A stretch of 64,000 nt of DNA from Allomyces arbusculus. Its lineage: Eukaryota; Blastocladiomycota; Blastocladiomycetes; Blastocladiales; Blastocladiaceae. The stretch is from positions 434,001-498,000 of the forward strand of contig JADHYV010000003.1 of NCBI GenBank assembly GCA_027604705.1, read 5' to 3'. Positions 34,376 through 46,674 of this stretch are shown in pieces. Within the stretch, counting starts at the first letter, position 1; every line of letters begins with the position of its first letter. The notes beneath the pieces are model-generated. The model saw nothing but the letters and a program-made list of their open reading frames with translations. It ran no database searches and was not told the origin of the DNA. The position numbers and the translations under genes are program-made.

Positions 34376-36156
34376 GGCCGGTATACTCGGTCGACGCTGC
34401 TGATGCTGCGAGGCCGGACGAAAATGATGGTTTCGGCGCAGAAAGTGTTAGGTTGGAGAATGAAATGAGGAGAACGGGGTCAGAGGAGAAGGGGTCAACC
34501 AGCTACCCTGTACGACTCCACAGTAGCGCCCTCCGACCGCACCATTTGCCAGCAGAATAACGTTGCAAAGCTGGTCAACATCAGTGGTGGCCCAGGCGTG
34601 CACCGGGACCAGGTCTCGGCCATAATAACCCCTGTCTAGGCCCCGACTTGCTTGCACCAGGCCCTGCGTGGGAACCGCCCACAAGCGTGCGAACAGCAGT
34701 CGTGCGTGCTTCCAGCCCACCCGGTGGCCAACAGGGCTAAAATATCCAGCGCCAAAATTCGCAGGCGCTCGATGGCCGAGGAATGCGCTGGGGCTAGGGC
34801 TCAGCATACGTGTTTCCAGATTACATGTGCCCGCCCGTGAGTCTCCCATGCGGTGTTCGCGACCAGTCGCAGCGTTGCCGCGACACGCTGCTGACGGCGC
34901 GCAGCAGCGTTGGCCACGACTGATCTGGATCGTACGGTGACCTAGGGCAGCAACCACAAGTCTGTCATTCAACTGTTCGCTCTGGCCTCGCCAGCCCCGC
35001 CACATCCCTTTCTGCACCAGAAGATCAAGGCATGTATCCAAGCAGCTGGCATGCTTTCTCGGCCTGTGCGGAGAGTTGCCGTGCGTGATTGGTGCGTGTC
35101 GAGCGGTCGCGCTTATGCTGCGGCTGTCGAACGTGGCTCACTCCAAGTGTTTGACCTCGCCAACAACTTCTTCCGACGACCCGTCGCAGCAGATATTAAC
35201 AGAGTATCAGTAGGGTGAAAAGAGTCAAGATTTGTTCAGTTTAAGAAGCATGGAACATGACAGTCGATTCTTTTCTCTTCCAACCATGCACTCAATGATC
35301 TTTATCAAGACTTTGCACCCCCTGAGTAATGGACCGAACCAGCAACATGGCCCAATCGCGGTGGCATGCGCAGTCGGATGAGATTGTGCATCGACAATCG
35401 GACAAAAATCCATTTCTACAATCATCTTCCATCGACCCACAATTACCAACATGAATCCAACGTGACAACGTGTGTGACGTGTGTGCTGTCAGCGCATCCG
35501 CGGCAGAAGACCCGCTTGCCCGCAGAAACCGAGAAATCCGTATACTCGTCCAAGTCGTGCAAAACAGCGAGAGCGGATGTGGGGACGCAAGGTCAGCATA
35601 CATCAAGCGCGCCCAGTCTGTCGACCCGTTGGATGTCACAGTGCCTTAGCTCGCAATCTGGCGACATCGACAGAATCGTGGCCATCTGTGGGATGAACAG
35701 ATCCAGTTGCAAGGAGGCTACAGGCCATGCAACAGCAACGACGATGTTTACACCTCAAGATTGATATTCCACCGCCTCGTCTCCCTGGCTTGGATTTATA
35801 ACACGCGCGCCAAACTCATCTCATCGTGGGAAAATTAGTGCGGCTGATCTGACTCTGGCGCACTTCTCTGCCCCCGGCAGTTGGCGACCTTGACCACACC
35901 TCATCGTGGTTGTTCGGCTTGTCCTCCTGAGCACCGCTTTGAGGCCTAGTTTTGTCGTTGTTTGAGAGCATGAGCGTCGCCGTGCATATTCAACAGCCGC
36001 TCAACTCGAACAGCTCCAATCAATTCCAAGAAGTGCAAAATCCCTTCTTTGTAATTAATCAGCATTTTTCAATCAATACTCCCAGGCCAGCGGGCACCAC
36101 ACCGTCGCCGCCACCGCATCTACGACCCCACCCTCTTTCTCTCACGCCATTCAGCA
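34376..36156. other. Gene-poor 1.8-kb spacer
   Basis: Upstream of the giant REJ/GPS gene and downstream of the ABCA gene. A minus-strand open frame at 34448-35041 lacks domains and an ATG start. The right part (35.2-36.1 kb) is AT-rich with many short T- and A-runs. Nothing else was recognised. Confidence 0.5.
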
Positions 36157-39100
36157 TCACGGCACCAAGGACCCCGTCGTGACGCGCAAAAACACGTCCT
36201 CGAGCGAACACGTGTCGACAGTCCACTCTGTGACCCCGACATCCCCCGCCTCGGCAGCAACCGCGCGCACAAGCGCGGCCAACGACGCTGCGGGCGACGC
36301 GCCCATGAGCGCGGCCCGCGGCATGCCCATCCCGGGGACTGGCGACTGCGGCGGTGCCGCGGCGCGCGGGAAAATAAACTCGAGCTTGACTTTATCGGCA
36401 AAGTAGGGCGTCACGTCCATCATCGTCGTTTCAATCACCTGCGGCGCCGAGAACGGGATCGGTGGCGAAGGCAGCTCGGCCTCGATATCGGCCGACGCGG
36501 CAGATGCCACAGCGGCACGTGCCGACGCGGCCTGCTGCATGCACGCTTGGAAGTACCCCGCGTAGACGACCGCGGGGAGAGACGCGACCCAGTCGCGCAC
36601 GCCGGGCGCCGCGTACCGGCCGCACTGCAGGACGACGCGCCACCCGTTGCCGTACTTGTGCTTCAATTCCGCGGCGGAACCGATGCACCGCACGCGACCA
36701 CGGGCCATGATCGCGATCCGGTGACACAGGTACTGCACTTCCGCCATGTCGTGCGAAACGAGAACAAGCGACACGTGCGACTCGTCGCGCAATTGCGCGA
36801 GAATCCGCCACAAGTTGTGCTGGTGGTGCACGTCGAGCGCCGTCGTCGGCTCGTCGCAGACGAGCGTCGTTGGGTCGCCGAGGAGCGCAATCGCCAGCGA
36901 CACGCGCCGCTTCATCCCGCCCGACAGTGTCCCGGCGCGCTGGTGCCGGAAGGCAACGAGGCCGACCAGACTCGCGACGTGCCGCGCGGCGCGCTGACTC
37001 GCAAAGACCGAGTACCCCTTCAAGTGCGCGTAGAACCGCAGATTCTCCTCAACCGACAGCTCGTCGAGTAGGTAATTGTCCTGCGGGCACAGCCCCAAAC
37101 GGCCCGTCGTCGTGACCGTACCCTCTGTCGGCCGCACTTGGCCCGTGATCATATTCACCGTATGCGTCTTGCCGCACCCGTTATGCCCAAGCAGCCCAAA
37201 ACACTCGCGCGCGTCGATTCCCAAACTCAAGTCCTCGACAATCGCGTGTGTCTGACCGCGGTACCGCTTGGTCACGCCCTGGAGACGCACGACGCACGGT
37301 GCGTCGGCGCGCGCCACGCGCTCGGCCTCGCGCGCGATCTGCGAATCCACCGTCAAGATACTCGTGAGCGACTCGCCGCGCATGTGCGCAATCGATGGCC
37401 GCGGGCCACCGGCCGCAGTGCGCGGCAACGACCCGGTATGGCCCGACAGCGACCGCACGTGGCCGTGCGCCTTAGATGTCGACCCATACCGCGTCTTCGG
37501 GTCTATTGTCGCCTCGGACGCGAGCGACTCGGGCGACGTCGGCGAGTCCGGCATATCGCTGGTCTTCATGATCGTCGGCGGTGTTTGCGGCAGCGGCGGC
37601 ACGAAAGTCGATTCCTTGGAGTCGGCACGCATCGCCTTCTTGGACTTGGGCTGCCGCGTGAGCGATCCGCCCTGGAACCGCGGCCCACGGGCGCAAATGG
37701 CGGAGCGCACTTGGTTCCAATTCACGAGCGAGAGCAGGGAGAGCGCGACACAGGCGAGATAGCACGCGAGTCCCATGGCCGCGAGCCAGATGAACGCCGG
37801 GATCAGGAGCTGGTGGTCGAAATCCTGCAGGACGATACGCAGTGCAAATGCGATGGCGACGCCCGGGAAGGCCAGCTTGGCGCGGGTCACGGTGATGGGC
37901 AGCGAAATCACGTCCGAGTAGACGACGAGCACACACGGCAGCGCCACGACAAGCGGCACGAGGTACGACAAAAACGAGGCCATCGTGCGTGACCCACCCA
38001 TGAGCGGGACCGCAATTGCCGCGTAGAGGAACGCCATACCAATGATCGCGTGCGTGCCGAGGAACAGCGTCAGCGCGAGCTCGGCGGCGCGAATGTGCGG
38101 GTAAATGGCGACGAGCGTGCCGCCGAGCACGACGAGGAACGGCAGAGCGTAGACGAGGCAGTAGAGGTAATGAGATGCCCAGTAGGCGAGCAGCGAAAGG
38201 CCATTGACGCGGTAATACGCCAAAAACTTACCGTGCTCAGCCATTGGGATCAGGATAAAAATCGTGAAAAATAGCCACAGCAGAACGCACACGAGTGCGT
38301 TCATGAGCAGCTCGTCGCGCGCCGAGTACTGCAAGTCGGGCACGCGCACCATCGACCCATAAATCCGCTCGTTCGGTCCGACCGCGTCGCGCACCAGCGT
38401 CGTCATGGCCGACGCGACCATGTGCCGCACGGGCCCATCGAGCAGCCACAGCCCTTCGAGCGTGTACCACCGCACATCGGCGCGCGTCAGCGGCCAACCC
38501 TCTTGGTTCGACAGCGTCTGCTCGGCGAGTTGCCGCTCGGCATCGTTTCTCGACAACTGCTGAATCACGGCCGCGGGCGCGCTCGGCAACTTGGACTCGA
38601 CCACGTTCAGGTTGTTCATGGTCGCCTGTACGCCGAGCTCGTGGCACCCGGACGACGCGTTGGTCCCGACCGGGTACAAGTATGACATCATCGGGTACGC
38701 CGCCGTCGTCCAGTACCGCAAATCGAGCGCGACCTTCCTCGTGTCGCCATTCGTCTCGTCGGCCTTAATCGCCAGCGCGAAATCCGGCACGCTCGCGGCC
38801 ATTTGCACGTCGGCGTCATTCAAGTCGCGCAACGGCGCCGGGAACCCGCCACGCGCGGCAATTGCAGCCCGACACGTTGCCGGATAATACCTTGCCGCCT
38901 GGTCGAGCGTCTGCGGCGTATCCGCATACAACGCGCGTTGGCGGTCAGCCATGGCCGTCGCCCACGCGTCGGGCGGTGCCGCTTGGAACCGCAAATCGCG
39001 CGGCCGCTGGAGCATGGCGACGGCGACCGCCGACGTCGGGCCCGAATAATCGATAAACTGCGCCATGGCGTTAAAGTCGAGCTGCCGGTTGACGCCCAAC

Positions 39101-42100
39101 AGCGCGACGGCCGACTGGCTCGTGATAATGCTCTGCATCCGCGACGGCGCGTTGACCCACAGCCGCGGTGCGACCGCCGACTGGTACCGCGTCTGCTTGA
39201 TGGCCGCGTAATCAGGGACCGTGCAGAGCGCCGCGGTCGCGGGCGCGCACGCGGTCGAGACTTTGGACACGTACGATTTCAGCACGCCGACATTGCACGA
39301 CCGGTTGCCCGTGAAGGGGTCGGCGACCTGGTAGAATCCCGTGGGCCCACCGTCCATGTCCGAGTGACACAGGTTGCGCGCCGAGAGCGAGACGAGCAGC
39401 GTCAAACCCACGACGACGCCGACAAACAAGACGAGAAACATGAGATTGTGCTTGACCTGCTTGAGCTGCAGCTGCAGATTCTTGCGCAGCATTCCGAACA
39501 ACTGGTTGAAGAGCGTGACGATGTGCCACTGGCGATCGAGAAATGACCCGTTCATGCGGCTTGCTCCTGGTCCGACGGCGCGTTCCGGATCGGCCAAGTT
39601 CGTGGTCGATGCGTTCATCGACTCGAGAGGCGAGACTGCCATAGCCGCCTCGGTCCCCGGCTGTGGCGGCAAAATCGATTCCATCGAGGAGTGCAGCTCC
39701 CAGTCCAAGATTGGCGGCGTTTCGAGATACGGCGCAATAGCCACAAACGCGTTGCGCGTCATGCGCAGCAGCGCCGTTGTCGCCGACATGACGCGCCACT
39801 CGACGATTGCGTCCGGGTTCGGGAACGCATGCAGGACGCGGCGCGGGTCGGCGACGGTCACCAACACCTCGAGCATGTTCTGCTCCTGGTGCAGCTCCAT
39901 CAAATTGCGATGCAGGACGACGCGCCCACCGGGGGCCGCGAGCACAACCACATCGTCGGCGAGCGCATGCACTTCCTGCGTCGAGTGCGACGTGAGCAGC
40001 ACGGCCGCGCCGCGCGACTTGAGCGACGAGACGAATTCCCAGACGTGCCGGCGGTGAATCGGATCCAGCCCGTTGCTGATCTCGTCCATGACGACCAGGT
40101 CCGGGTTGCCCACGCAGGCTCCGAGAATCGAGAGCCGTCGACGCATCCCGCCCGAGTACTCGCCCACGGCTTGGTCGGCCGTGGCCAAAAGCGAGACAGC
40201 CGCGAGCATCGACTCGACGTAGCTGCCGAGCTCGGCATTTGGCACGCCGCGGAACCGCGCCCACAGCCGCACGTGCTGCCGCGCCGTCAGCGACGCGTAG
40301 ACAATGTCGCTTTGCGGACACACGCCCATGGTCGCACGCGCCTGCCGTGAACCGAGCGGCGCGCCAAAGACGTGGCCCGTGCCGGCCGTGGGCTTGGCCG
40401 AGCCCATGAGCACGTCGAGGAGCGTGGACTAGAATTCGAAGATGTCGTCGAAAATGAGTTTTTGACCAATAAACGCGTGAACCAGCAACCGAAAAAAACC
40501 GTACCTTGCCCGACCCATTGTGACCAAGCAATGCCGTCACCACCCCTCGCTGAATTCTCAGCGACACGCCGTCAAGCACGAGCACCGTCTCGTTCCCGCA
40601 ACATGGCCCACACCCTCTCCTCCTCTGCTGCCGCTGTCGGCTCCGCACACTCCCCTCGTGCCCCGGCTGCGTCGCCCGCGTCTGCGACTGCGCCATCCTC
40701 GGCCGCTTGAACGCCTGCGAGATATGGTCGAGCTCGACGACATCGGCCACGTCGGCCCCATATTTTCTCGGCCCGTAAAACCCCCAGTACGTCGGCATCA
40801 GCGGGAAGTACCACGGCTGGCGCCAATGGTGCGACTTGCCCGTGAGTTGGTTCAGATACCAGCAGAGCACGAAAAACGCGCCAATACTCGCCGCTTGCCA
40901 AATGGCCATGCTCGTTGGGATCCGCGACGGGTCGGATTGCGCGGCGGCGAGCGTCAGGGCGTAGGGGTACGTGACGCCCGAGGTCGACGAGCTTGATGGC
41001 GCGGCCGCGGTTGCAGCGTCGGTCGGGACCCCCGCGAGGTTGCCGTGGCCCGTGGATGCTGCGACGCCGTGCCACGTGTAATCAATGGCGCCGCCAAGTG
41101 CGCGGCCGAGCTGGAAGAAAGGCAGGATGCCAAACACCCAGTAGAGCGCACCCTCGGCCGAGGTCCCGAGCGACGGCTGGTTGAACCGCAGCCACCAGGG
41201 CGTGATCGTGCTCGCCCAGTACAGCTGGTTGAGGTCGGTCAAGTTGAGCACAAACAGGAACAGCGCTGTGACGACCATGAGCATGACCGTGAGTACCGAC
41301 GTCGCGTACGGGCTCGTCGAGAGCGCGACGGCAACGACCGTGCCGAGCGCGCACAGGCTCATGATGAACAGGAACAGGATGCTGAACAGGTAGGTCGGCG
41401 CAATCTGGTTGAGCGCAGCGTAGGTCGCGAGCCGCGCCGGAATCAGCGCGAATCCTGCGGCAATCGCGGCAACGCCGGTCATGACGATATACACGCTCAG
41501 CCAGTAGACAGACTCGTACAGGTTCATTTGCCGCAACTGGTTGAGCACGCCGTCAAACTTGTCCTGGCTGAGCAGCGAGACGATCAGGAGCAATGCCGGG
41601 AAACTGCCCGCGGCCACGAAACACGTCGTGACGATATTGGCCGCGTAGTGCGTGAGCGTCTCCATACTGCGTTGCATCTGCAATGCCTGGTCGGAAATCA
41701 CAGTGCCGCCATCGGTCGTTGGTGCCGGCGGGACCAACTTGTCCGCCATCCCAGCAGCGGCGACATCGCCACCGGCTGCGGTCTCGGGCATCATGGTCGC
41801 GTTCAGGCCCCACGCGGGTACTTCACGCGGCACGATGCGCGGGAACGTGGCGAGCGACAAGTCGACAACGTGCCGCTTGCCGGATCGCACGTTCAAGATG
41901 GCGTTCTCGAGCAACAGCTTGACGCTCAGCATTGTACCCTTCGACACGCCGTAATCCCGCGCGAGCGCCGGGTCATAGTACATGCCGAGTGCGTTCGCGT
42001 CGCCTTCGCCGATTGTGTACCAGGTGCCCTGCAACGACGCGAGCCGTGCATCCGCGTCGGCGCGCGAAGCCGGACTATCCTGCCGCCACGTATCTGCGGC

Positions 42101-43813
42101 GACCGACCCGTTCGAGAACGTCGTAAAATGCACGAGGTAGTGTCGTGGCCGCCGCTGGTGCTGCCGATTGCGCCGGTAGTAGCTGTCGAGCATGGCAGCC
42201 TCGGAATCGAACCCGGTCACGTCCTCGCCGAGCTTGAGGTCCGCGAGCCGCGCGAAATCCGCCATGATCGCGGCATGGTACGCGTCTTGTGGCGCGTAGG
42301 AGACGGAAATCTTGCAGTAGAATGTGCCGTCGGCGCACGCCGGCAACGCGACTGCTGTGGGGGTCGTGCCGTTCAGGTTCACGGTTGTCGGGAACACCAC
42401 TTTCTGCAGCGTATCCGCGAGGGCGCCGTGTGCGGCCGTGGCGAGCAGAATCGCGAGCGCCGGCATGATCAGCGCCAAGACGAGCAACAGCGGCGTGCCG
42501 CGTGTCATGACCAGTAGATGTTTGCGCAACAGCGCCTCGAGCTGCATGAGCCAGGCCGCGACCGGGTGCGAGATCAGCGACGGCGGGCGGTATTGGAACA
42601 TGGACTGGCGCGCGGCCGACCGTTCGGGCCGGCGAATACTGCGCAGCGGGAACCGTCGCGTGAGCGACGTGATCGCGGCCATGGCGGCCGCCGCGGCGCT
42701 CGACGTGCGTCGGTGCAGCGCCGGAACCGGCCCTAGGGTCGCGGGATCCGTATTTGGGTCGGCGAGCGACGGGTCCGATCCCAATGGCATGGCCGGCATC
42801 GTGTCGATCCCGCGCGATTGCGGTGGCGGCGGCGCACCGGCCCACTGACTGCTCTGCGCGCGGCGCAGCGACGCGAACGGGGACAGCGCCATGGCGGCCC
42901 ACGACGACGGCGAGTTGGCCGACGTCGACTGGCCGCGGCGATGGCGTCTCGGATCGTCCGGGAACACTTGCCGGTGCGAGTTGCGGGGTCCCGCATTCGC
43001 ACTGCGCGACGCGTCACCGCGTCCTTCGACGTGCGCGTAGAGCGCAGGGCCCGATGACGGGTGCAGATGTTGCTGCTGCTGCACATAGGGCAGCTGCGGG
43101 TGAGGCGATGGCGGGCCGCCATAGTGCGCGGGGATCTGTGTCGGCGGCATCGTCGGCGGCGTGTGATGGCCGGCCGCGTTACGGAACGCGCGAAGCGCCG
43201 TGGACGATGGCGCCCAGGACCGCGAGTACGAGTGGGCCGACGCGCGGCGTGGATCGTTGGCGGACCGCGCGCGCGCCACGTTCGGGTTGCGCGGCAGCAG
43301 ACTCGGTTCGTCGATCAGCGGCGGCGGCGGGTCGGCCGCGGCGACGGTCCAGGGCGGGGGCGGGGCGTTGGTCGATCCGTTGAGCGTGTTGGTCGATGCC
43401 GGGTTCAGCGAGTTGCGCGGCGAGAGGTGCGACAGCGTGCTTGGCGGCGGCGGTGGGGAGAGTGCGGGCAGGACGGGCGGGAGGAGCGGCTCATTCGACC
43501 CGCGGCGCGCCAGGGCATGGACGGAGGGAAGATGCGGGCCCAAACTGGCCGCATCGGTGGCCCATATTGGCGGGACATTATCGCGACTGGGGCGCGGCGG
43601 CGGAGCGGATGCGCCAAGTGCAGGCGCGGCAGAGGTCGCGGCGGGCCCGATGGTGCTGCGCGAGCTGGTGTGATCATTGCCACTGCCCGGGTCGGGCAGC
43701 AGCTGGATGCGCATGGACGTCGTCGGGCTGGCGTCGCGCGGCGCACCGAGCGGGCCGCCCGGCCGCGACCCGGCGCTCGAGCGCGGCGTGGGCGCGGACG
43801 GAAGGTGCGCCAT
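36157..43813 (-). CDS. Full-size ABCA-type ABC transporter
   Basis: Exons, in transcript order: 43813-40505 and 40428-36157 (2,526 aa). The single intron (GTACGG...TTCTAG) splits the first Walker A between GHNGSGK and STLL. Order: Ser/Pro/Ala-rich cytoplasmic N-terminus of ~430 aa, TMD1 with a large lumenal loop, and NBD1 (signature YSGGMRRRLS, Walker B LVVMDEISNGLD, H-loop TSHS). TMD2 follows with another large loop, then NBD2 (GHNGCGKTHT near 2184, LSGGMKRRVS, LVCDEPTTALD). The large extracytoplasmic loops after the first helix of each TMD and the NBD2 motifs fit subfamily A lipid exporters. NBD2's Walker A has His where Thr is usual. ABCA proteins are missing from most Dikarya, consistent with an early-branching fungus. 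The start was taken at the first ATG; upstream exons are possible. Confidence 0.9.
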
Positions 43814-45186
43814 ACTGTCCGTGCGGTTGCGCGTGCGTGGACAGAGGGCCGGCGAGGAGGAGCGGGCGGGGGCAGCGTGCACGATGCGGCCGCGGGCGAT
43901 GACGGGTGCGGTGGGCGCGCGCGCCAGTCGGTCGGCTTGGTTGAGGGGGCGCTGCAGTTGCTGCGGAGGGCACGAACGGCGGGGGCGGGGGGGCGCGGGG
44001 GCGCCGTGCAGCAGCAAGTGGTGCACCGGCCGTGCGTCGGTGCGGTGGTGGGCGCAGAGGAGAACGTCGCGCAGCCGGTCAAGCGGCGGCGTGCCAAGCC
44101 GGCGGCAGTGCGCCCTTGTTCTGGTGCCGGCCGCCGTGGAGAATGGAACTGCGCTCTGGAGAAGAGGCGGCCACGAGCTGATCAAAGTCTCCGCACCGGT
44201 CAGTCAGCTGTCGGCTGCTGCTTCCGTCACGCCGCCGAACAAGGGCAAGGACGCGTCGCGCGTGGTCCGCGCACGCGTCTCGCACCCGGTCGCAGCCCGA
44301 GACATGACGGCCAATCGGCCGGCCAGCCGTCGGTCGGTCGGTCGGTCGGTCGGCCTGGCGCCGCGCCTTGTTCGCCGACGGTCCGCCGGCTTGGACCCGG
44401 GGTGCACCAGATCCCACGCAAGAAAGAATGCGACGCACCTCGGTCGTGCCGGGTCGCTGCGTGAATCACCACGAATCGGCGCCAGGATCGTGGCCAAGAT
44501 GAGTGCGGGGAGTGCCGCGGCCGAGGGTCCGCAGGGACGACGTTCGTGCAGGCAGGGATTCGTGACGCAGGGCGGGAATTGGTCGACGTGCGCCGCGATG
44601 CTCGCGATGCGGTGGGCGGTCGCGGGCAGGATGAACGGCCAGAACTGGGAGCACTCGGGCCGGCGAGCGCGCGTGCTGCTGTCGACGAGGATGACAGAGG
44701 CGGGTGAGGGAGCAACGAAGTAGCGATCAAGTGGAAGGATGCCGCGGGCGGAAGGAAGGAGAGAGAACCGCGGGCCCGTGATGTGCGTCAACAAGGCCAA
44801 TGCGAGACGCGCCGCGCCGCGAGAACCTTGGTGCAACAACCAAGCGACAATCGAACAACAACGGCTTCGGGCTTGGTCCTCAGGTCCTCCGGCCCTCCTG
44901 TCGCCCACGGCGTGTCCGTGCCCGATCGCCATCGCCAAACTGGCGGCTCGCTCCTCTGGCCCCCGTCTCGCAACACCAACCCGGGCCAAGTCAGTCGCAG
45001 CAGCAAGCAGGCAGCAGCAACGCTCCATCTATCGATTCAAAACTGTGGTCATAAAGCGACCCAAACATTCGCTCTCGCCTGCTGCTGCAACGCCGTCTCT
45101 GCAAGCTGCTCGCAAACGTGCTCGTCGCGCGCGAGCGACCAATAACCCTTCGTTTACACCGCATTCACCTTCCTCTCCATCGTCCT
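43814..45186. other. Spacer between ABCA and four-TM gene
   Basis: This is the presumed ABCA 5' region plus the 3' end of the next minus-strand gene. Long open frames here come from GC-rich composition and show no domain. It contains the CGGT microsatellite at 44331. Confidence 0.45.
44331..44353 (+). repeat. CGGT tetranucleotide microsatellite
   Basis: Almost six perfect copies of the 4-bp unit CGGT, upstream of the ABCA start codon. Confidence 0.85.
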
Positions 45187-45971
45187 CTACGCCGCGGGCG
45201 CTGACGCCTTGACCCCCAACGCAATTGGAATCTCGCCCGACGCGAGCTTGGTTTCCGTGTAAAACACCCAACTGAAGTACGCCGCAGCAACCCGTACCGC
45301 CGTCCACAGCACAAAGTCTGGCAGCAACACCGTCAAGAGCACGACCCATGCCGTCTTGGCGTCGGCAATATTGGCAGGCTTCGGGTCCGAGATAATGTGC
45401 GTGCCCGGGTACTCACGCGCCATCAACAGCAGCGTCACGACCATGACCACGGCCCAGACGGCCACGTGCAGCGCCGACCAGATAAAGTAGATGTAGCAGA
45501 GCGTCGTGTGCCGCTACATGGTTTGAAGAGATTCATTAGTCTGCATCTCTTCGTCGTCCATCAAATCCATCTCAAACGCACCTTCAAAAACGCAACAAAT
45601 CCAAACACCGACATGACGACGCCAATCACCGCCAGCGTCAGCGCCGCATACGACCAGCCGGACACCTGCTGCGTCATGAAATAAAACTGGTCCACAAACA
45701 GGTCCGACACGGACGTGCCCTCGGTCTCGTCGTCGTTCTTGGTCGGCAGCAAGTGCATGCCCATGTTCACGGCCGTCACAATGAAAAACACGGCGGCCAG
45801 GACCGTATACCCCATCAACCCATGCCGTAAGATGCCGAGCCACCGCTGCGTGACGCGGTCGGCTGTCGATGACGATGGCGCGGGCGCGCGCGACGCGCTC
45901 GCAGCGTGCTCTTGTTGCAGCTCGGCGACGGGCGCAGATTCGCGCGCCTTGGCGCTCGACGTGTCGGCCAT
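45187..45971 (-). CDS. Four-transmembrane protein of unknown function
   Basis: Exons, in transcript order: 45971-45582 and 45513-45187 (238 aa). The intron (GTGCGT...CCATGTAG) removes the stop that would end the first half and joins TM2 to TM3 in phase. The N-terminus is Ala/Ser-rich and soluble (~45 aa). Four helices follow: around MGYTVLAAVFFIVTAV, YAALTLAVIGVVMSVFGFVAFL, ALHVAVWAVVMVVTLLLMA and WVVLLTVLLPDFVLWTAV. No Cys pattern of tetraspanins and no known motif is visible. Its layout, including an intron after TM2, resembles the gene at 731-1821. Whether they are homologous cannot be told by eye. Confidence 0.72.
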
Positions 45972-46674
45972 GACGGGCGCGCGGGATCGAGATTGAATTC
46001 GGTCGGTTCCGGGGCAAGAAGCGGGCGCGTGGATGGCACCTGCGATCGTGTGCAAGGAGCGCGGGCGAGGTTGAGCGCGAACTGGTCGCGTCGCGCAATG
46101 AGCGGATCAAGCTGGTTCGAATTGCAGAGAGTCGCGACCAAATCTTGCGGGGAGCGCGAGCATTTTGTACGGGTGCGCACCGTCGTCGTGCACGTCCACC
46201 TTGGGGCGAGGTCTGGCGTGGGATGGGAGCACAGTGAAGGTCTCGACGAGCCAAATGGGCTCCATGCAGGACCAGCAACGGTTGGGCCTGTGGCGCCTTG
46301 GTGGCCCCAGGATCGCGTGAAAAAACGAAGGGTGAAAGGCAGGAGCACAGGCACTTTCCGCACCCTGCCACAAGAGAAAGGTGAAACGTTTGCACTTCAA
46401 TGTTCGGTGATGTCACTGATCCAGACTCCCGGCGAGAACTCATGTCGCAAAATGAAATCATCGCTGTCTCATTCTGTCGCTTTTTGGACTCAAACAAGCA
46501 GGGGTCACTGACACCAGCGCGGCTGGCTCCGCCGCCGATTCCTCTCGATCACAAATCGATCACCAGGACGCGCTCCCAACGGCAGCCGCACCAATCCAAA
46601 GCAATATCCAGCGCAAACCAAGCACGTTCTACGACTACCTACGACAAAACTCTTCGCCCAAACTTGCATCCTTC
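45972..46674. other. Spacer
   Basis: Upstream of the four-TM gene and downstream of the LPMO-like gene. No supported feature was seen. Confidence 0.5.

Noticed and set aside
34448-35041. 198-codon minus-strand open frame in the 1.8-kb spacer
   Set aside because: No ATG start, no recognisable motif, Arg/Gly/Cys-rich composition typical of chance frames.
44331-44353. CGGT tandem copies as a CRISPR-like or telomere-like array
   Set aside because: Unit is 4 bp with no spacers and does not match known telomere repeats; a plain microsatellite.
42818-44723. Long plus-strand Arg/Gly-rich frames opposite the ABCA N-terminus
   Set aside because: Composition shadow of Ser/Pro-rich codons on the other strand; no domain.
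44204-45028. 275-codon minus-strand frame upstream of the ABCA gene
   Set aside because: No ATG start or domain; repeated Pro-Thr-Asp-Arg comes from the CGGT microsatellite. It could be 5' UTR at most.
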